From positions 1 through 10,228 of the forward strand of contig DQHP01000136.1 of the NCBI GenBank assembly GCA_003524435.1: a DNA stretch of 10,228 nt, written 5' to 3'. The DNA comes from Microbacterium sp. Lineage in GTDB: Bacteria; Actinomycetota; Actinomycetes; Actinomycetales; Microbacteriaceae. Below are positions 1-5,814 of this stretch, piece by piece. The stretch's first letter is position 1, and every line of letters starts with the position of its first letter. The position numbers were made by a program, and so were the translations under genes. The notes under the pieces are model-generated. The model was not told where the DNA came from, ran no database searches, and saw only the letters and a list, made by a program, of their open reading frames with translations.

Positions 1-71
1 AAGGCGCGGCGCAGCTCGGCGAGGTCGTCGGCGCGACCCACCATCGCCGTGCTGTCCGTGGGAACCGTCAC
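1..71 (-). CDS. Partial N-terminus of a probable AAA/LuxR-type ATPase regulator
   Basis: The reading frame opens at a GTG (69-71) and stays open to the left edge, giving 23 codons that begin MTVPTDSTAMVGRADDLAEL. The stretch MVGRADDLAELRRAL matches the opening of many actinobacterial AAA ATPases and large LuxR-family regulators, where a VGR-x-x-E/D-L-x-x-L motif comes just before the Walker A loop. The Walker A itself would lie outside the window, so the assignment is by motif only. No clear ribosome binding site precedes the GTG; an alternative ATG (42-44) sits directly at MVGRADD. The gene has the same orientation as its upstream neighbour at 146-463, with a gap of 74 bases. What can be claimed is a probable coding start with a family hint; the product could also be another ATP-binding protein. 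Confidence 0.45.
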   Translation of the reverse strand, partial: MTVPTDSTAMVGRADDLAELRRA

Positions 72-145
72 CCCATAATGGTGCCACGCACTGCGGACAT
101 TGCGGTCGGCGATCCCTGTCGCGGGTGAGCTCATCGCGCGTGATT

Positions 146-463
146 TCACCGCGCGTGCACCGGCTGTGCTGGCCGTGTGGGCTGGTCCGACTGTGCGGGC
201 TGCGTGGGCTCTGCTGGCTGTTCGGACTGTTCGCGAATAACACGCGGACTGTCCCCTGGCGTGATCGCGGGTGCAGCGGCAGTCGCCTGCGAGGTGCTCT
301 TTTGACCGCGAAACACTCGCTTCACAAAAGCGATCAACCCGGGCTCGTGTCGAACGATCTGGGACGGATGATCCAGCATCCAACGGCGACGCTCGAGCTC
401 GCGGGCGGCGCGGTTCTGCTCGTCGACAATTCTTGCGTGGGTGTAATACGGGTCTTCGTACAT
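146..463 (-). CDS. Small hypothetical protein with Pro/Gln/Ala-rich C-terminal tail
   Basis: This is a 105-residue protein that I do not recognise. The start is fixed by a strong ribosome binding site, AAGGAG five bases before the ATG (461-463); the open frame reaches 523, but the extra 20 residues look non-coding. The N-terminal half (about residues 1-50) is charged and probably helical, opening MYEDPYYTHARIVDEQNRAA, then a basic ELERRR patch and a short amphipathic segment GLIAFVKRVFRG at about 42-53. There is no signal peptide and no convincing membrane helix. Residues 57-105 are low complexity, rich in Ala, Pro, Gln and Thr, with imperfect QPAEPTQPAQ and QPTRPAQP units, and are likely disordered. 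The short basic amphipathic segment could touch membrane or nucleic acid, but that is speculation. Upstream on its own strand lies the gene-free 464-830 stretch. Confidence 0.7.
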   Translation of the reverse strand: MYEDPYYTHARIVDEQNRAARELERRRWMLDHPSQIVRHEPGLIAFVKRVFRGQKSTSQATAAAPAITPGDSPRVIREQSEQPAEPTQPAQSDQPTRPAQPVHAR

Positions 464-520
464 GGCGACTCCTTGGAGAGATGCGGTACGTCTACACTCC
501 TTTCTAAGGCACCCCTCAGA

Positions 521-533
521 CATCTGGCAGATG
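521..533. repeat. Odd-length perfect palindrome upstream of the small protein gene
   Basis: CATCTG-G-CAGATG is a perfect 6-1-6 inverted repeat, 57 bases upstream of the start codon of the small protein on the minus strand. The position would suit a dimeric regulator, but no -35/-10 pair next to it is convincing. The short sequence could arise by chance. Confidence 0.3.
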
Positions 534-551
534 CCCTATTTTTGCGATCGG

Positions 552-657
552 ATGCCTCAGGCGATCCTGCACGGGACGGCAGATAACATCCTGCCGATCG
601 ACGCCACCACACGCCGACGAGGTCAACGCCGCACTGACGACTTTCCTCGCTAAGTAG
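552..657 (+). pseudogene. Fossil 3' end of an alpha/beta-hydrolase gene
   Basis: Two short pieces of an alpha/beta-hydrolase C-terminus survive in different frames. In the first frame, codons at about 552-611 read MPQAILHGTADNILPIDATT. This is the conserved strand-loop around the catalytic acid of chloroperoxidase/esterase-like hydrolases, in which the Asp of HGTADNILP would be the catalytic acid. In the next frame, 610-657 reads HADEVNAALTTFLAK followed by TAG, the usual end of these proteins, where HADEVN follows the catalytic His. The roughly 25 residues normally between them, including the region of the catalytic His, are missing, and the junction at about 606-612 changes frame. Everything upstream of about 552 that would form the bulk of a ~275-residue enzyme is absent. 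The match is from memory of the family, but two independent pieces in the right order and strand make chance unlikely. Confidence 0.6.
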
Positions 658-659
658 CG

Positions 660-671
660 GCCGGTACCGGC
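660..671. repeat. 12-bp palindrome after the hydrolase fossil
   Basis: GCCGGTACCGGC is a perfect 12-bp palindrome three bases after the stop codon of the hydrolase fossil. It may be what remains of that gene's transcription terminator, or simply a chance GC-rich palindrome. Confidence 0.3.
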
Positions 672-673
672 AT

Positions 674-773
674 CCGAGATCAGGACCTTGTCCCGAGATC
701 AGGAGGATTCTGCAGATTTCTCCTGACCTCGGGCGTTCCTCCTGATCTCGGGCGTTCCTCCTGGTCTCGGGCG
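674..773. repeat. Cluster of five short repeats, direct and inverted, 19-bp period
   Basis: Five copies of a short motif lie in 100 bases of non-coding DNA. In one orientation CCGAGATCAGGA occurs at 674-685 and CCCGAGATCAGGAGGA at 692-707. In the opposite orientation TCCTGACCTCGGG begins at 721, TCCTGATCTCGGG at 740 and TCCTGGTCTCGGG at 759. The last three are tandem copies with a 19-bp period (unit TCCTGATCTCGGGCGTTCC), diverging by single substitutions at one position. The copies at 692-707 and 737-752 are perfect 16-bp inverted repeats separated by 29 bases, so a long stem is possible in RNA or single-stranded DNA. No protein is encoded. It resembles a small palindromic intergenic repeat family (REP/MITE-like), but the window alone cannot show that copies occur elsewhere. 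Confidence 0.75.
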
Positions 774-785
774 AAGGGCGGACAC

Positions 786-823
786 AAGAGGGGCACGGAT
801 GCCGCAGCATCCGTGCCCCTCTT
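786..823 (-). terminator. Perfect 17-bp hairpin, terminator after putP
   Basis: The arms at 786-802 and 807-823 are exact reverse complements (AAGAGGGGCACGGATGC on the left) around a 4-base loop. The structure starts 8 bases past the putP stop codon. On the minus strand the stem ends in CTCTT followed by GTG, so the U tract is short, as is common in high-GC actinobacteria. The symmetrical stem could also stop transcription coming from the left. Confidence 0.85.
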
Positions 824-830
824 CAACTCA

Positions 831-2363
831 CTAGGGAGTCATGCGGTCGGTGCGCGCTCCGCGCCCCACACCATTGACCGTCAACAGCGTGCCGGTGTCA
901 GTGAACTCCTGCAGAATCTCGTTCTGCCGCTCGGAGCCTTCCTTGTGCGTGATGAGGCTCACTACGACGGCAACGAGCATCGCGAAGACGAAACCGGGCA
1001 GCAGCTCGTAGAGTCCTGGCCAAAGCGCCTTCCAGAGGAAGACGCCGGCGGCACCGACGAACATGCCGGCCAGCGCACCCCAGTTGGTGAGCTTGCGCCA
1101 GAAAAGGCTCAGCAGGATCAGCGGGCCGAACGCCGCTCCGAAACCTGCCCATGCGAACGAGACAAGCCCGAGGATCGTGTCGTTCGGCACGATCGCCAAC
1201 AGTGCGGCGATGATGCCGACGACGAGCACGGTCATGCGCCCGAGCATCACCAGCAGCTTGGGCGATGGCTCCTTCTTGACCACCCTGAAGAGGTCTTCCA
1301 CAAGTGCAGAGGACGCGACGATCAACTGGCTGGAGATCGTGCTCATGATCGCGGCGAGCACTGCGGCCAGTACGAGGCCTGCGATGAACGGATGCAGCAG
1401 CGTCTGCGACATCACCAGCACGACCGTTTCGGCGTTGGTGAGGTCGATGCCCTTCTGCGCCATGTAGGCGATTCCGACGATGCCAGAGAACACCGCGCCG
1501 ATGAGGGAGATGATCATCCAGCTCATACCGATGCGGCGGGCGGTCTTTGCTTCACCCGGATTGCGCAGTGCCATGAAACGCACGATGATGTGCGGCTGGC
1601 CGAAGTAGCCGAGCCCCCAGGCGAGACCAGAGATGATGGTCAACACGACGCCGCCGGTGAGTGCCGTACCGCCGATGAGCGACAGGTGATTGGGAGCGAG
1701 GGCATCAAGAGAGGCGCCCACCTCACCGAAACCGCCGACCGCAATGATCGCAGCGATTGGAACGACGATCAGGGCGATCACCATCATCAACCCCTGCACG
1801 ACGTCTGTGAACGAGGCTCCGAGGAAGCCGCCGAACAGCGTGTACAGCAGTGTGATGCCGGCCACCAGCGCCATGCCGAGCAGGTAGTCGGAGTTGAACG
1901 AGCTCTCGAAGAAGAAGCCACCCGCGACCATGCCTGAAGAGATGTACAGCGTGAAGAACACCAGGATCACGACACCTGCGAGGATGCGCAGCAGCCTGGA
2001 CGAGTCCCGCAGTCGGTTCTCGAAGAAGCTCGGAATCGTGATCGAGTTGCGCGACACCTGGGTGTAGGCGCGCAGACGCGGGGCGACAAGCAGCCAGTTC
2101 AGGTAGGCGCCGATCGTCAGGCCGACGGCGATCCAGGCTTCAATGAGTCCAGAGAGGTAGATGGCACCGGGAAGCCCCATAACCAGCCAGCCAGACATGT
2201 CGGAGGCTCCGGCGCTCAGCGCCGCAACCCACGGCGGCAGATCCCTCCCGCCCAGCATGTAATCCTCGTGGTCTTTCGTCCGGCGGAACGCCAGATAACC
2301 GATGACAAGCATCGCGGCGAAATACAACCCCAATGCAATAAAGATGAATACCTGGTCGGACAT
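831..2363 (-). CDS. putP: Sodium/proline symporter PutP
   Basis: A 510-residue member of the solute:sodium symporter family that imports proline with Na+ across the cytoplasmic membrane. The protein follows Escherichia coli PutP (about 500 residues) almost from end to end: the N-terminus has YMLGGRDLPPWVAALSAGAS, and the Na+-binding Asp falls at residue 55 in SAGASDMSGWL, the same number as in the E. coli protein. GWGLGYFGQPHI, the MSTISSQL segment (E. coli MSTLSCQ, where Ser/Thr residues help bind Na+) and GLVSFAWAGFGAAFGP are also present. About 13 hydrophobic segments are visible. The ATG is preceded by AGGAAAGGA at good spacing. It is a single-gene unit, separated from the upstream aldolase by 139 bases and closed by a strong hairpin. 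No proline-degradation gene (putA) is in the window, so its use in catabolism or osmoprotection cannot be decided. Confidence 0.93.
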   Translation of the reverse strand: MSDQVFIFIALGLYFAAMLVIGYLAFRRTKDHEDYMLGGRDLPPWVAALSAGASDMSGWLVMGLPGAIYLSGLIEAWIAVGLTIGAYLNWLLVAPRLRAYTQVSRNSITIPSFFENRLRDSSRLLRILAGVVILVFFTLYISSGMVAGGFFFESSFNSDYLLGMALVAGITLLYTLFGGFLGASFTDVVQGLMMVIALIVVPIAAIIAVGGFGEVGASLDALAPNHLSLIGGTALTGGVVLTIISGLAWGLGYFGQPHIIVRFMALRNPGEAKTARRIGMSWMIISLIGAVFSGIVGIAYMAQKGIDLTNAETVVLVMSQTLLHPFIAGLVLAAVLAAIMSTISSQLIVASSALVEDLFRVVKKEPSPKLLVMLGRMTVLVVGIIAALLAIVPNDTILGLVSFAWAGFGAAFGPLILLSLFWRKLTNWGALAGMFVGAAGVFLWKALWPGLYELLPGFVFAMLVAVVVSLITHKEGSERQNEILQEFTDTGTLLTVNGVGRGARTDRMTP

Positions 2364-2461
2364 CTTCGTCCTTTCCTACAGAATCGGTGCGGTGCTGTGT
2401 CGTACTGTTGACACTCGATCATGACAGGGACGGATACCTCGGGGCTAGTATTCGCGCAGAA

Positions 2462-2482
2462 TGGTGGAGAACGCTCCCACCA
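2462..2482 (-). terminator. Candidate terminator after the aldolase gene
   Basis: On the minus strand TGGTGGGAG, loop CGTT, CTCCACCA forms an 8-bp stem with one bulged G, 20 bases past the aldolase stop codon. It lacks a strong U tract. A perfect palindrome GCGCTGATCAGCGC (2496-2509) spans the stop codon itself and may add to the structure. It would separate the aldolase from putP. Confidence 0.45.
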
Positions 2483-2502
2483 GCGCAGCGCATGAGCGCT
2501 GA

Positions 2503-3525
2503 TCAGCGCAGTGCTTTGCCCGCCGATCCGAGTTGCTGCGCGGCCTCGAGAACACGCGCAGCCATCGCTGATTCGGCTGGCTTTCCCCAGGTGCGCGGAT
2601 CATATGCTTTCTTGTCGCCGTAACCGCCGTTGATCTTGAGTACCTTGTCCCAGTGCGACATCATGTGCCCGGCAATCGTGCTGGTAAACGCATACTGCGT
2701 GTCCGTGTCGATATTCATCTTCACGACTCCGTGGGCGACGGCCGCGGCGATCTCCTCGGCCGAAGAACCTGATCCACCGTGGAAGACGAGGTCGAAAGGA
2801 CGCTCGTGCCCGGTCTCTGCACCGATCGCCGCCTGGATCTCACCGAGAATCTCCGGACGCAGGTGCACAGTCGCAGGGCTGTAGACGCCGTGCACGTTGC
2901 CGAAGGTGAGAGCGGTGAGATAGCGTCCGCGCTCCCCGACTCCCAGAGCCTGCACCGTCGCCCTGGCATCCTCTACCGTCGAGTACAAGTCGTCGTTGAT
3001 CTCGTGTGAGATGCCGTCTTCTTCGCCGCCCACGACTCCCACCTCGATCTCAAGAATCGTGTTCGCCTGCGTGCTGAGGTCGAGCAACTCTTCAGCGATG
3101 CGGAGGTTCTCGCCCAACGGCACCGCCGAGCCGTCCCACATATGCGATTGAAACAGCGGGTCAAGCCCACGAGAGCGACGCTCGATCGAGTCGGCCAGCA
3201 GCGGCCTGACCCAGTCGTCAAGATACTCAACGGCACAATGATCGGTGTGCAGAGCGATGGTCACGCCGTAGTCCTTGGCCACCTCGTGCGCATACTGTGC
3301 GAGAGCCTTTGACCCGGTTGCACGATTCTGCACGCGCGCACCGGAGAGGTAGAGGGCCGTGCCCAGTGACACCTGGATGATGCCGTCACTTTCGGCATCG
3401 GCGAAGCCCTGAAGCGCGGCGTTGAGCGTCTGTGAGCTCGTCACGTTGATCGCAGGAAACGCGAAGCCCTGCTGCTTGGCGTTGTCGATCATGGCGGAGT
3501 ACTGCTCGGGAGTGGCAATAGGCAT
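2503..3525 (-). CDS. fba: Class II fructose-bisphosphate aldolase
   Basis: This 340-residue protein is a zinc-dependent class IIA aldolase, which splits fructose-1,6-bisphosphate into dihydroxyacetone phosphate and glyceraldehyde-3-phosphate in the cytosol. Visible residues, with E. coli FbaA equivalents: catalytic Asp95 and zinc ligand His96 in LHTDHC (D109/H110), the GGEEDG loop at 166-171 with the active-site Glu, zinc ligands His212 (FGNVHGVY) and His249 (FHGGSGS), Asn271 (KMNIDTD), and Lys305/Arg311 in KKAYDPR, which contact the 6-phosphate. Their conservation argues for a true bisphosphate substrate. The start (MPIATPEQYS) is chosen over an open frame to 3678 because GAGAGGA precedes this ATG, the family begins here, and the longer form would overlap lacI. 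An oddity is Thr56 where the family usually has Gly in the phosphate loop after Ser53. It lies 10 bp behind lacI, so it is probably a sugar-inducible aldolase rather than the housekeeping copy. Confidence 0.92.
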   Translation of the reverse strand: MPIATPEQYSAMIDNAKQQGFAFPAINVTSSQTLNAALQGFADAESDGIIQVSLGTALYLSGARVQNRATGSKALAQYAHEVAKDYGVTIALHTDHCAVEYLDDWVRPLLADSIERRSRGLDPLFQSHMWDGSAVPLGENLRIAEELLDLSTQANTILEIEVGVVGGEEDGISHEINDDLYSTVEDARATVQALGVGERGRYLTALTFGNVHGVYSPATVHLRPEILGEIQAAIGAETGHERPFDLVFHGGSGSSAEEIAAAVAHGVVKMNIDTDTQYAFTSTIAGHMMSHWDKVLKINGGYGDKKAYDPRTWGKPAESAMAARVLEAAQQLGSAGKALR

Positions 3526-3535
3526 GAGGGTCCTC

Positions 3536-4540
3536 TCAGAGGGACGGGCAGCCGCACGAGGTGCGACGGTGGAAGGTGGTCTCGATAACGTGTCTTTCGA
3601 ACGGAGCATCCTCGCCGCCGATACGGCGCAAAAGCAGGTCGACTGCCTCTCGGCCCATGCGTCCGACATCCTGTGCAATCGCTGTCAAACCGGGCTGGAA
3701 CAGATCGCTCCATTCGAAATCGTCGTAGGCGGCGAGCGCGAGATCGGCGGGAATCGTACGGCCGGCACGTTGCGCCGCACGCAATGCGCCGATGGTCATC
3801 GCGTTGTTGAGGCTGATCACGGCTGTCGGGGGATCACTTCGCTCCAGCAGCGCCCCCATCGCCTCCTCAGAGGTTTCGGAATTCGAGTTACCCGAGACGA
3901 TGAGCGACTCGTCAATCGCGATCCCCTTCTGCTCAAGAGCCTCGCGATAACCGGTGATGCGATCAGCTGTTGAGTCAAGTCCCGCGAGACCGACAATCGC
4001 GGCGATGCGCTCGTGCCCGTGACTGATGAGGTGCGCGGTCAACTGCTCAACAGATTTCGCGTTCTCGGGGAGCACCTGATCGCAGTCGAGATCGATGCCG
4101 CGGTCGATCAGCACCAGCGGCGTCTCGGTTGCGGCGATCCGCGGCGCCGTTTCGCTGAGGAATCCCGCTGAGGGAGCGACAATCAGTCCGTCGACTTTGC
4201 GATCGAGCAGAGAATCTATGACTCGCTGCTCCATGTCCGCCTGGTCATGGGTGTCGCCGAGGACGAGCACATATCCCGACTCAGAAACTCGGCGTTCGAT
4301 CGCGTGCAGCAGCGGTCCGAAGTACGGATTGGTGAGACCAGAGATCGCCAAACCGATGGTGTGCGAACTTCCACCCGCGAGCGTTCTGGCCGCAGTATTG
4401 CGTCGATAACCGAGGTCAGCGACGGCCTGCTCGACGCGCGCTTGAGTCTCGGGATTCACGCGACGCGTGCTGTTGAGGACGTGCGAGACCGTGCTCGGTG
4501 AGACGCCTGCGCGCCGAGCCACCTCATCCATTGTCACCAC
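3536..4540 (-). CDS. LacI-family transcriptional regulator of the sugar locus
   Basis: A 334-residue repressor of usual LacI/GalR length. The helix-turn-helix occupies about residues 3-23 (MDEVARRAGVSPSTVSHVLN), followed by the linker LGYRRN and hinge helix NTAARTLAGG at about 48-57. The rest is a periplasmic-binding-protein-like effector domain starting TIGLAISGLTNPYF, with VDGLIVAPSA and LVLIDRGI in the usual places; it would bind the inducing sugar or sugar phosphate. The start is ambiguous: GTG 4538-4540, GTG 4535-4537 or ATG 4529-4531. The first is nearest to the only ribosome binding site, GGGAGGA, which is about 10 bases away. It is cotranscribed with the aldolase and divergent from the fructose transport operon, with LacI-type operators between them, so it most likely represses both units and perhaps itself. 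The ligand is inferred from context only. Confidence 0.93.
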   Translation of the reverse strand: MVTMDEVARRAGVSPSTVSHVLNSTRRVNPETQARVEQAVADLGYRRNTAARTLAGGSSHTIGLAISGLTNPYFGPLLHAIERRVSESGYVLVLGDTHDQADMEQRVIDSLLDRKVDGLIVAPSAGFLSETAPRIAATETPLVLIDRGIDLDCDQVLPENAKSVEQLTAHLISHGHERIAAIVGLAGLDSTADRITGYREALEQKGIAIDESLIVSGNSNSETSEEAMGALLERSDPPTAVISLNNAMTIGALRAAQRAGRTIPADLALAAYDDFEWSDLFQPGLTAIAQDVGRMGREAVDLLLRRIGGEDAPFERHVIETTFHRRTSCGCPSL

Positions 4541-4584
4541 GCTGGCTACGTCCTCCCTCGGCGCTCTCGCACCTCTCCGGCATC

Positions 4585-4613
4585 ACGATAACACTGTGAT
4601 CACTTTCGCGAAA
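4585..4613 (-). promoter_or_regulatory. Candidate promoter for lacI-fba
   Basis: On the minus strand a -10-like TATCGT (4585-4590) lies 17 bases from a poor -35-like TTTCGC (4608-4613). The -35 element would fall within the upstream LacI-type operator, which would allow autoregulation. The -35 match is weak, so this is tentative. Confidence 0.3.
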
Positions 4614-4634
4614 GCGCTTGCGCATGCGCTTGCG
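4608..4634. promoter_or_regulatory. Two overlapping LacI-type operators
   Basis: Operator 1 is GCGAAAGCGCTTGCGC (4608-4623), a 16-bp inverted repeat with one mismatched pair and the central AAGCGCTT typical of LacI/GalR-family sites. Operator 2 is CGCATGCGCTTGCG (4621-4634), a 14-bp inverted repeat with one mismatched pair. Their centres are 12 bp apart and they share half-site sequence, seen as the near-direct repeat GCGCTTGCGCAT / GCGCTTGCGTGT. They lie between the divergent lacI and frcB genes and cover the -35 region of the frc promoter. Binding by the adjacent LacI protein is inferred. Confidence 0.75.
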
Positions 4635-4646
4635 TGTGTTTATGGT
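4618..4646 (+). promoter_or_regulatory. Promoter of the frc fructose operon
   Basis: TTGCGC (4618-4623) and TATGGT (4641-4646) are separated by exactly 17 bases, a good match to the housekeeping sigma consensus for a GC-rich actinobacterium. Transcription would begin near 4653, leaving a leader of about 45 bases before the frcB start. The -35 element lies within operator 1 and the spacer holds operator 2, so repressor binding would block RNA polymerase directly. Confidence 0.6.
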
Positions 4647-4696
4647 GAGAGCCGGACATAGACGTCCATCACATGCGAGATCGAAGGAGTTCTCAG

Positions 4697-5731
4697 ATGA
4701 ACAGCAAACTCTCGAAGAAACTGTTGGTCGGTGCAGCGGCATTCGCAGCATCCGTCGTTCTGCTCGGCACGACCGCCTGCAGCAGTGGCGGTGGCGACAC
4801 CGGTGGTGGTGGCGACGGCGGATCCGACGCAGACGTCAAAATCGGCCTGATCACGAAAACAGATTCCAACCCGTTCTTCGTCAAAATGCGCGAATCTGCG
4901 CAAGAGGCAGCCGATGCCAACGGCGCAGAACTCATCGCACTGGCAGGCGAGTTCGACGGCGACAACGAAGGCCAGGTTGCCGCGATCGAAAACCTCATCA
5001 GCCAGGGCGTGCAGGGCATCATGATCACGCCGAACTCTTCGTCCGGCATCCTCTCTGCCATCAAACAAGCGCGCGATCAGGGCATCATCGTCGTCGCACT
5101 CGACACTGCAACCGAACCAGAAGACGCCGTCGATGCCACCTTCGCCACCGACAACTTCGCAGCCGGTGTCGCACAGGGATCCTGGGTGAAGGCGAGCCTC
5201 GACGGCGCTGAACCACAGATCCTCATGCTCGATGGCACGCCGGGAGGCACCGTCGACACCTTCCGCCACGACGGCTTTATCGAAGGCTTCGGCCTCAAAG
5301 AGGGCGCACCTGAAATCCTCGGCAAGGAAGACACCAACGGCGACCAGACCAAGGCGCAGACTGCGATGGAGAACCTCCTCCAGCGCGCTCCGCAGGCCAA
5401 CGCGCTGTACACGATCAACGAACCGGCTGCCGCCGGCGGTTACGCCGCAATCCTCGCAGCGGGCCTCGAGGATCAGGTGGTCATCGGCTCCATCGATGGG
5501 TCATGCACAGGCGTCGAGAACGTGAAGAAGGGCGTCATCGGCGCAACCGTGATGCAGTTCCCCACGAAGATGGCTGAGCAGGGTGTCGAAGCCATCGTCG
5601 CGTACGCGACCGATGGCACGAAGCCGAAGGCCGGATTCAACGACACGGGCTCCGTGCTCATCACCGACAACCCCGTGGACGGAATCGATTCCGAAGACAC
5701 CACGTGGGGCGCCGAAAACTGCTGGGGCTGA
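4697..5731 (+). CDS. frcB: Fructose ABC transporter, lipoprotein sugar-binding subunit FrcB
   Basis: This 344-residue protein captures sugar outside the cell and delivers it to the FrcC/FrcA importer. Residues 1-27 are a lipoprotein signal peptide: Lys-rich start, hydrophobic core, then LGTTAC with Cys28 as lipid anchor. A Gly/Ser/Asp linker follows to about residue 46, then a ribose/fructose-type periplasmic binding fold beginning VKIGLITKTDSNPFF. Signature segments match rhizobial FrcB: FATDNFAAG (149-157), TINEPAAAGGY (239-249), SIDGSCTGV (265-273) and a CWG terminus. Cys270 and Cys342, both also found in FrcB relatives as I recall them, could form a disulfide. The start at 4697 is set by AAGGAG seven bases upstream; an in-frame ATG at 4673 has no such site and would spoil the signal peptide. 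Fructose is the likeliest ligand; other ketohexoses or a pentose remain possible. Confidence 0.88.
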   Translation: MNSKLSKKLLVGAAAFAASVVLLGTTACSSGGGDTGGGGDGGSDADVKIGLITKTDSNPFFVKMRESAQEAADANGAELIALAGEFDGDNEGQVAAIENLISQGVQGIMITPNSSSGILSAIKQARDQGIIVVALDTATEPEDAVDATFATDNFAAGVAQGSWVKASLDGAEPQILMLDGTPGGTVDTFRHDGFIEGFGLKEGAPEILGKEDTNGDQTKAQTAMENLLQRAPQANALYTINEPAAAGGYAAILAAGLEDQVVIGSIDGSCTGVENVKKGVIGATVMQFPTKMAEQGVEAIVAYATDGTKPKAGFNDTGSVLITDNPVDGIDSEDTTWGAENCWG

Positions 5732-5760
5732 TAGCTCCCGTCACTGAACGCCACTCATGA

Positions 5761-5794
5761 GGGTGGGTTGCCACTTCCCGGCGGCAACCCACCC
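5761..5794 (+). terminator. frcB-frcC intergenic hairpin, likely mRNA-stabilising or partial terminator
   Basis: GGGTGGGTTGCC (5761-5772) pairs perfectly with GGCAACCCACCC (5783-5794) around a 10-base loop. It begins 29 bases past the frcB stop and ends 20 bases before the frcC start. No T run follows, so it is probably not a full terminator. Hairpins in this position in binding-protein operons often protect the upstream message or attenuate read-through, which would give more FrcB than FrcC and FrcA. Confidence 0.7.
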
Positions 5795-5814
5795 CAGGCA
5801 GAAAGACGAAACTC

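Noticed and set aside
721..773. Three tandem 19-bp units considered as a CRISPR fragment
   Set aside because: The units follow one another directly with no unique spacers, and related copies are inverted nearby; no cas genes are present.
813..1937. 374-codon open frame on the plus strand opposite putP
   Set aside because: Composition is highly charged and His/Asp/Arg-rich with no domain, as expected for the complement of a GC-rich membrane protein gene; putP on the other strand is unmistakable.
2408..2436. Plus-strand promoter with TTGACA at 2408-2413 upstream of nothing
   Set aside because: The -35 is perfect but there is no -10 at 16-18 bases, and no plus-strand gene follows; it would only make RNA antisense to the aldolase.
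2364..2461. Promoter of putP on the minus strand, e.g. CTGTCA with TACGAC at 17 bases
   Set aside because: Match to consensus is weak and several equally poor alternatives exist, so no site is called.
3526..3678. Extended N-terminus of the aldolase starting at 3678
   Set aside because: The 51 extra residues are Arg/Ala/Ser-rich, overlap lacI and are not part of the family, whereas the ATG at 3525 has a good ribosome binding site.
4582..4603. ATCAC-N9-GTGAT and GTGATCAC palindromes considered as a Crp/GlxR-type site
   Set aside because: The spacing does not fit the TGTGA-N6-TCACA consensus, and the short palindromes alone are not enough.
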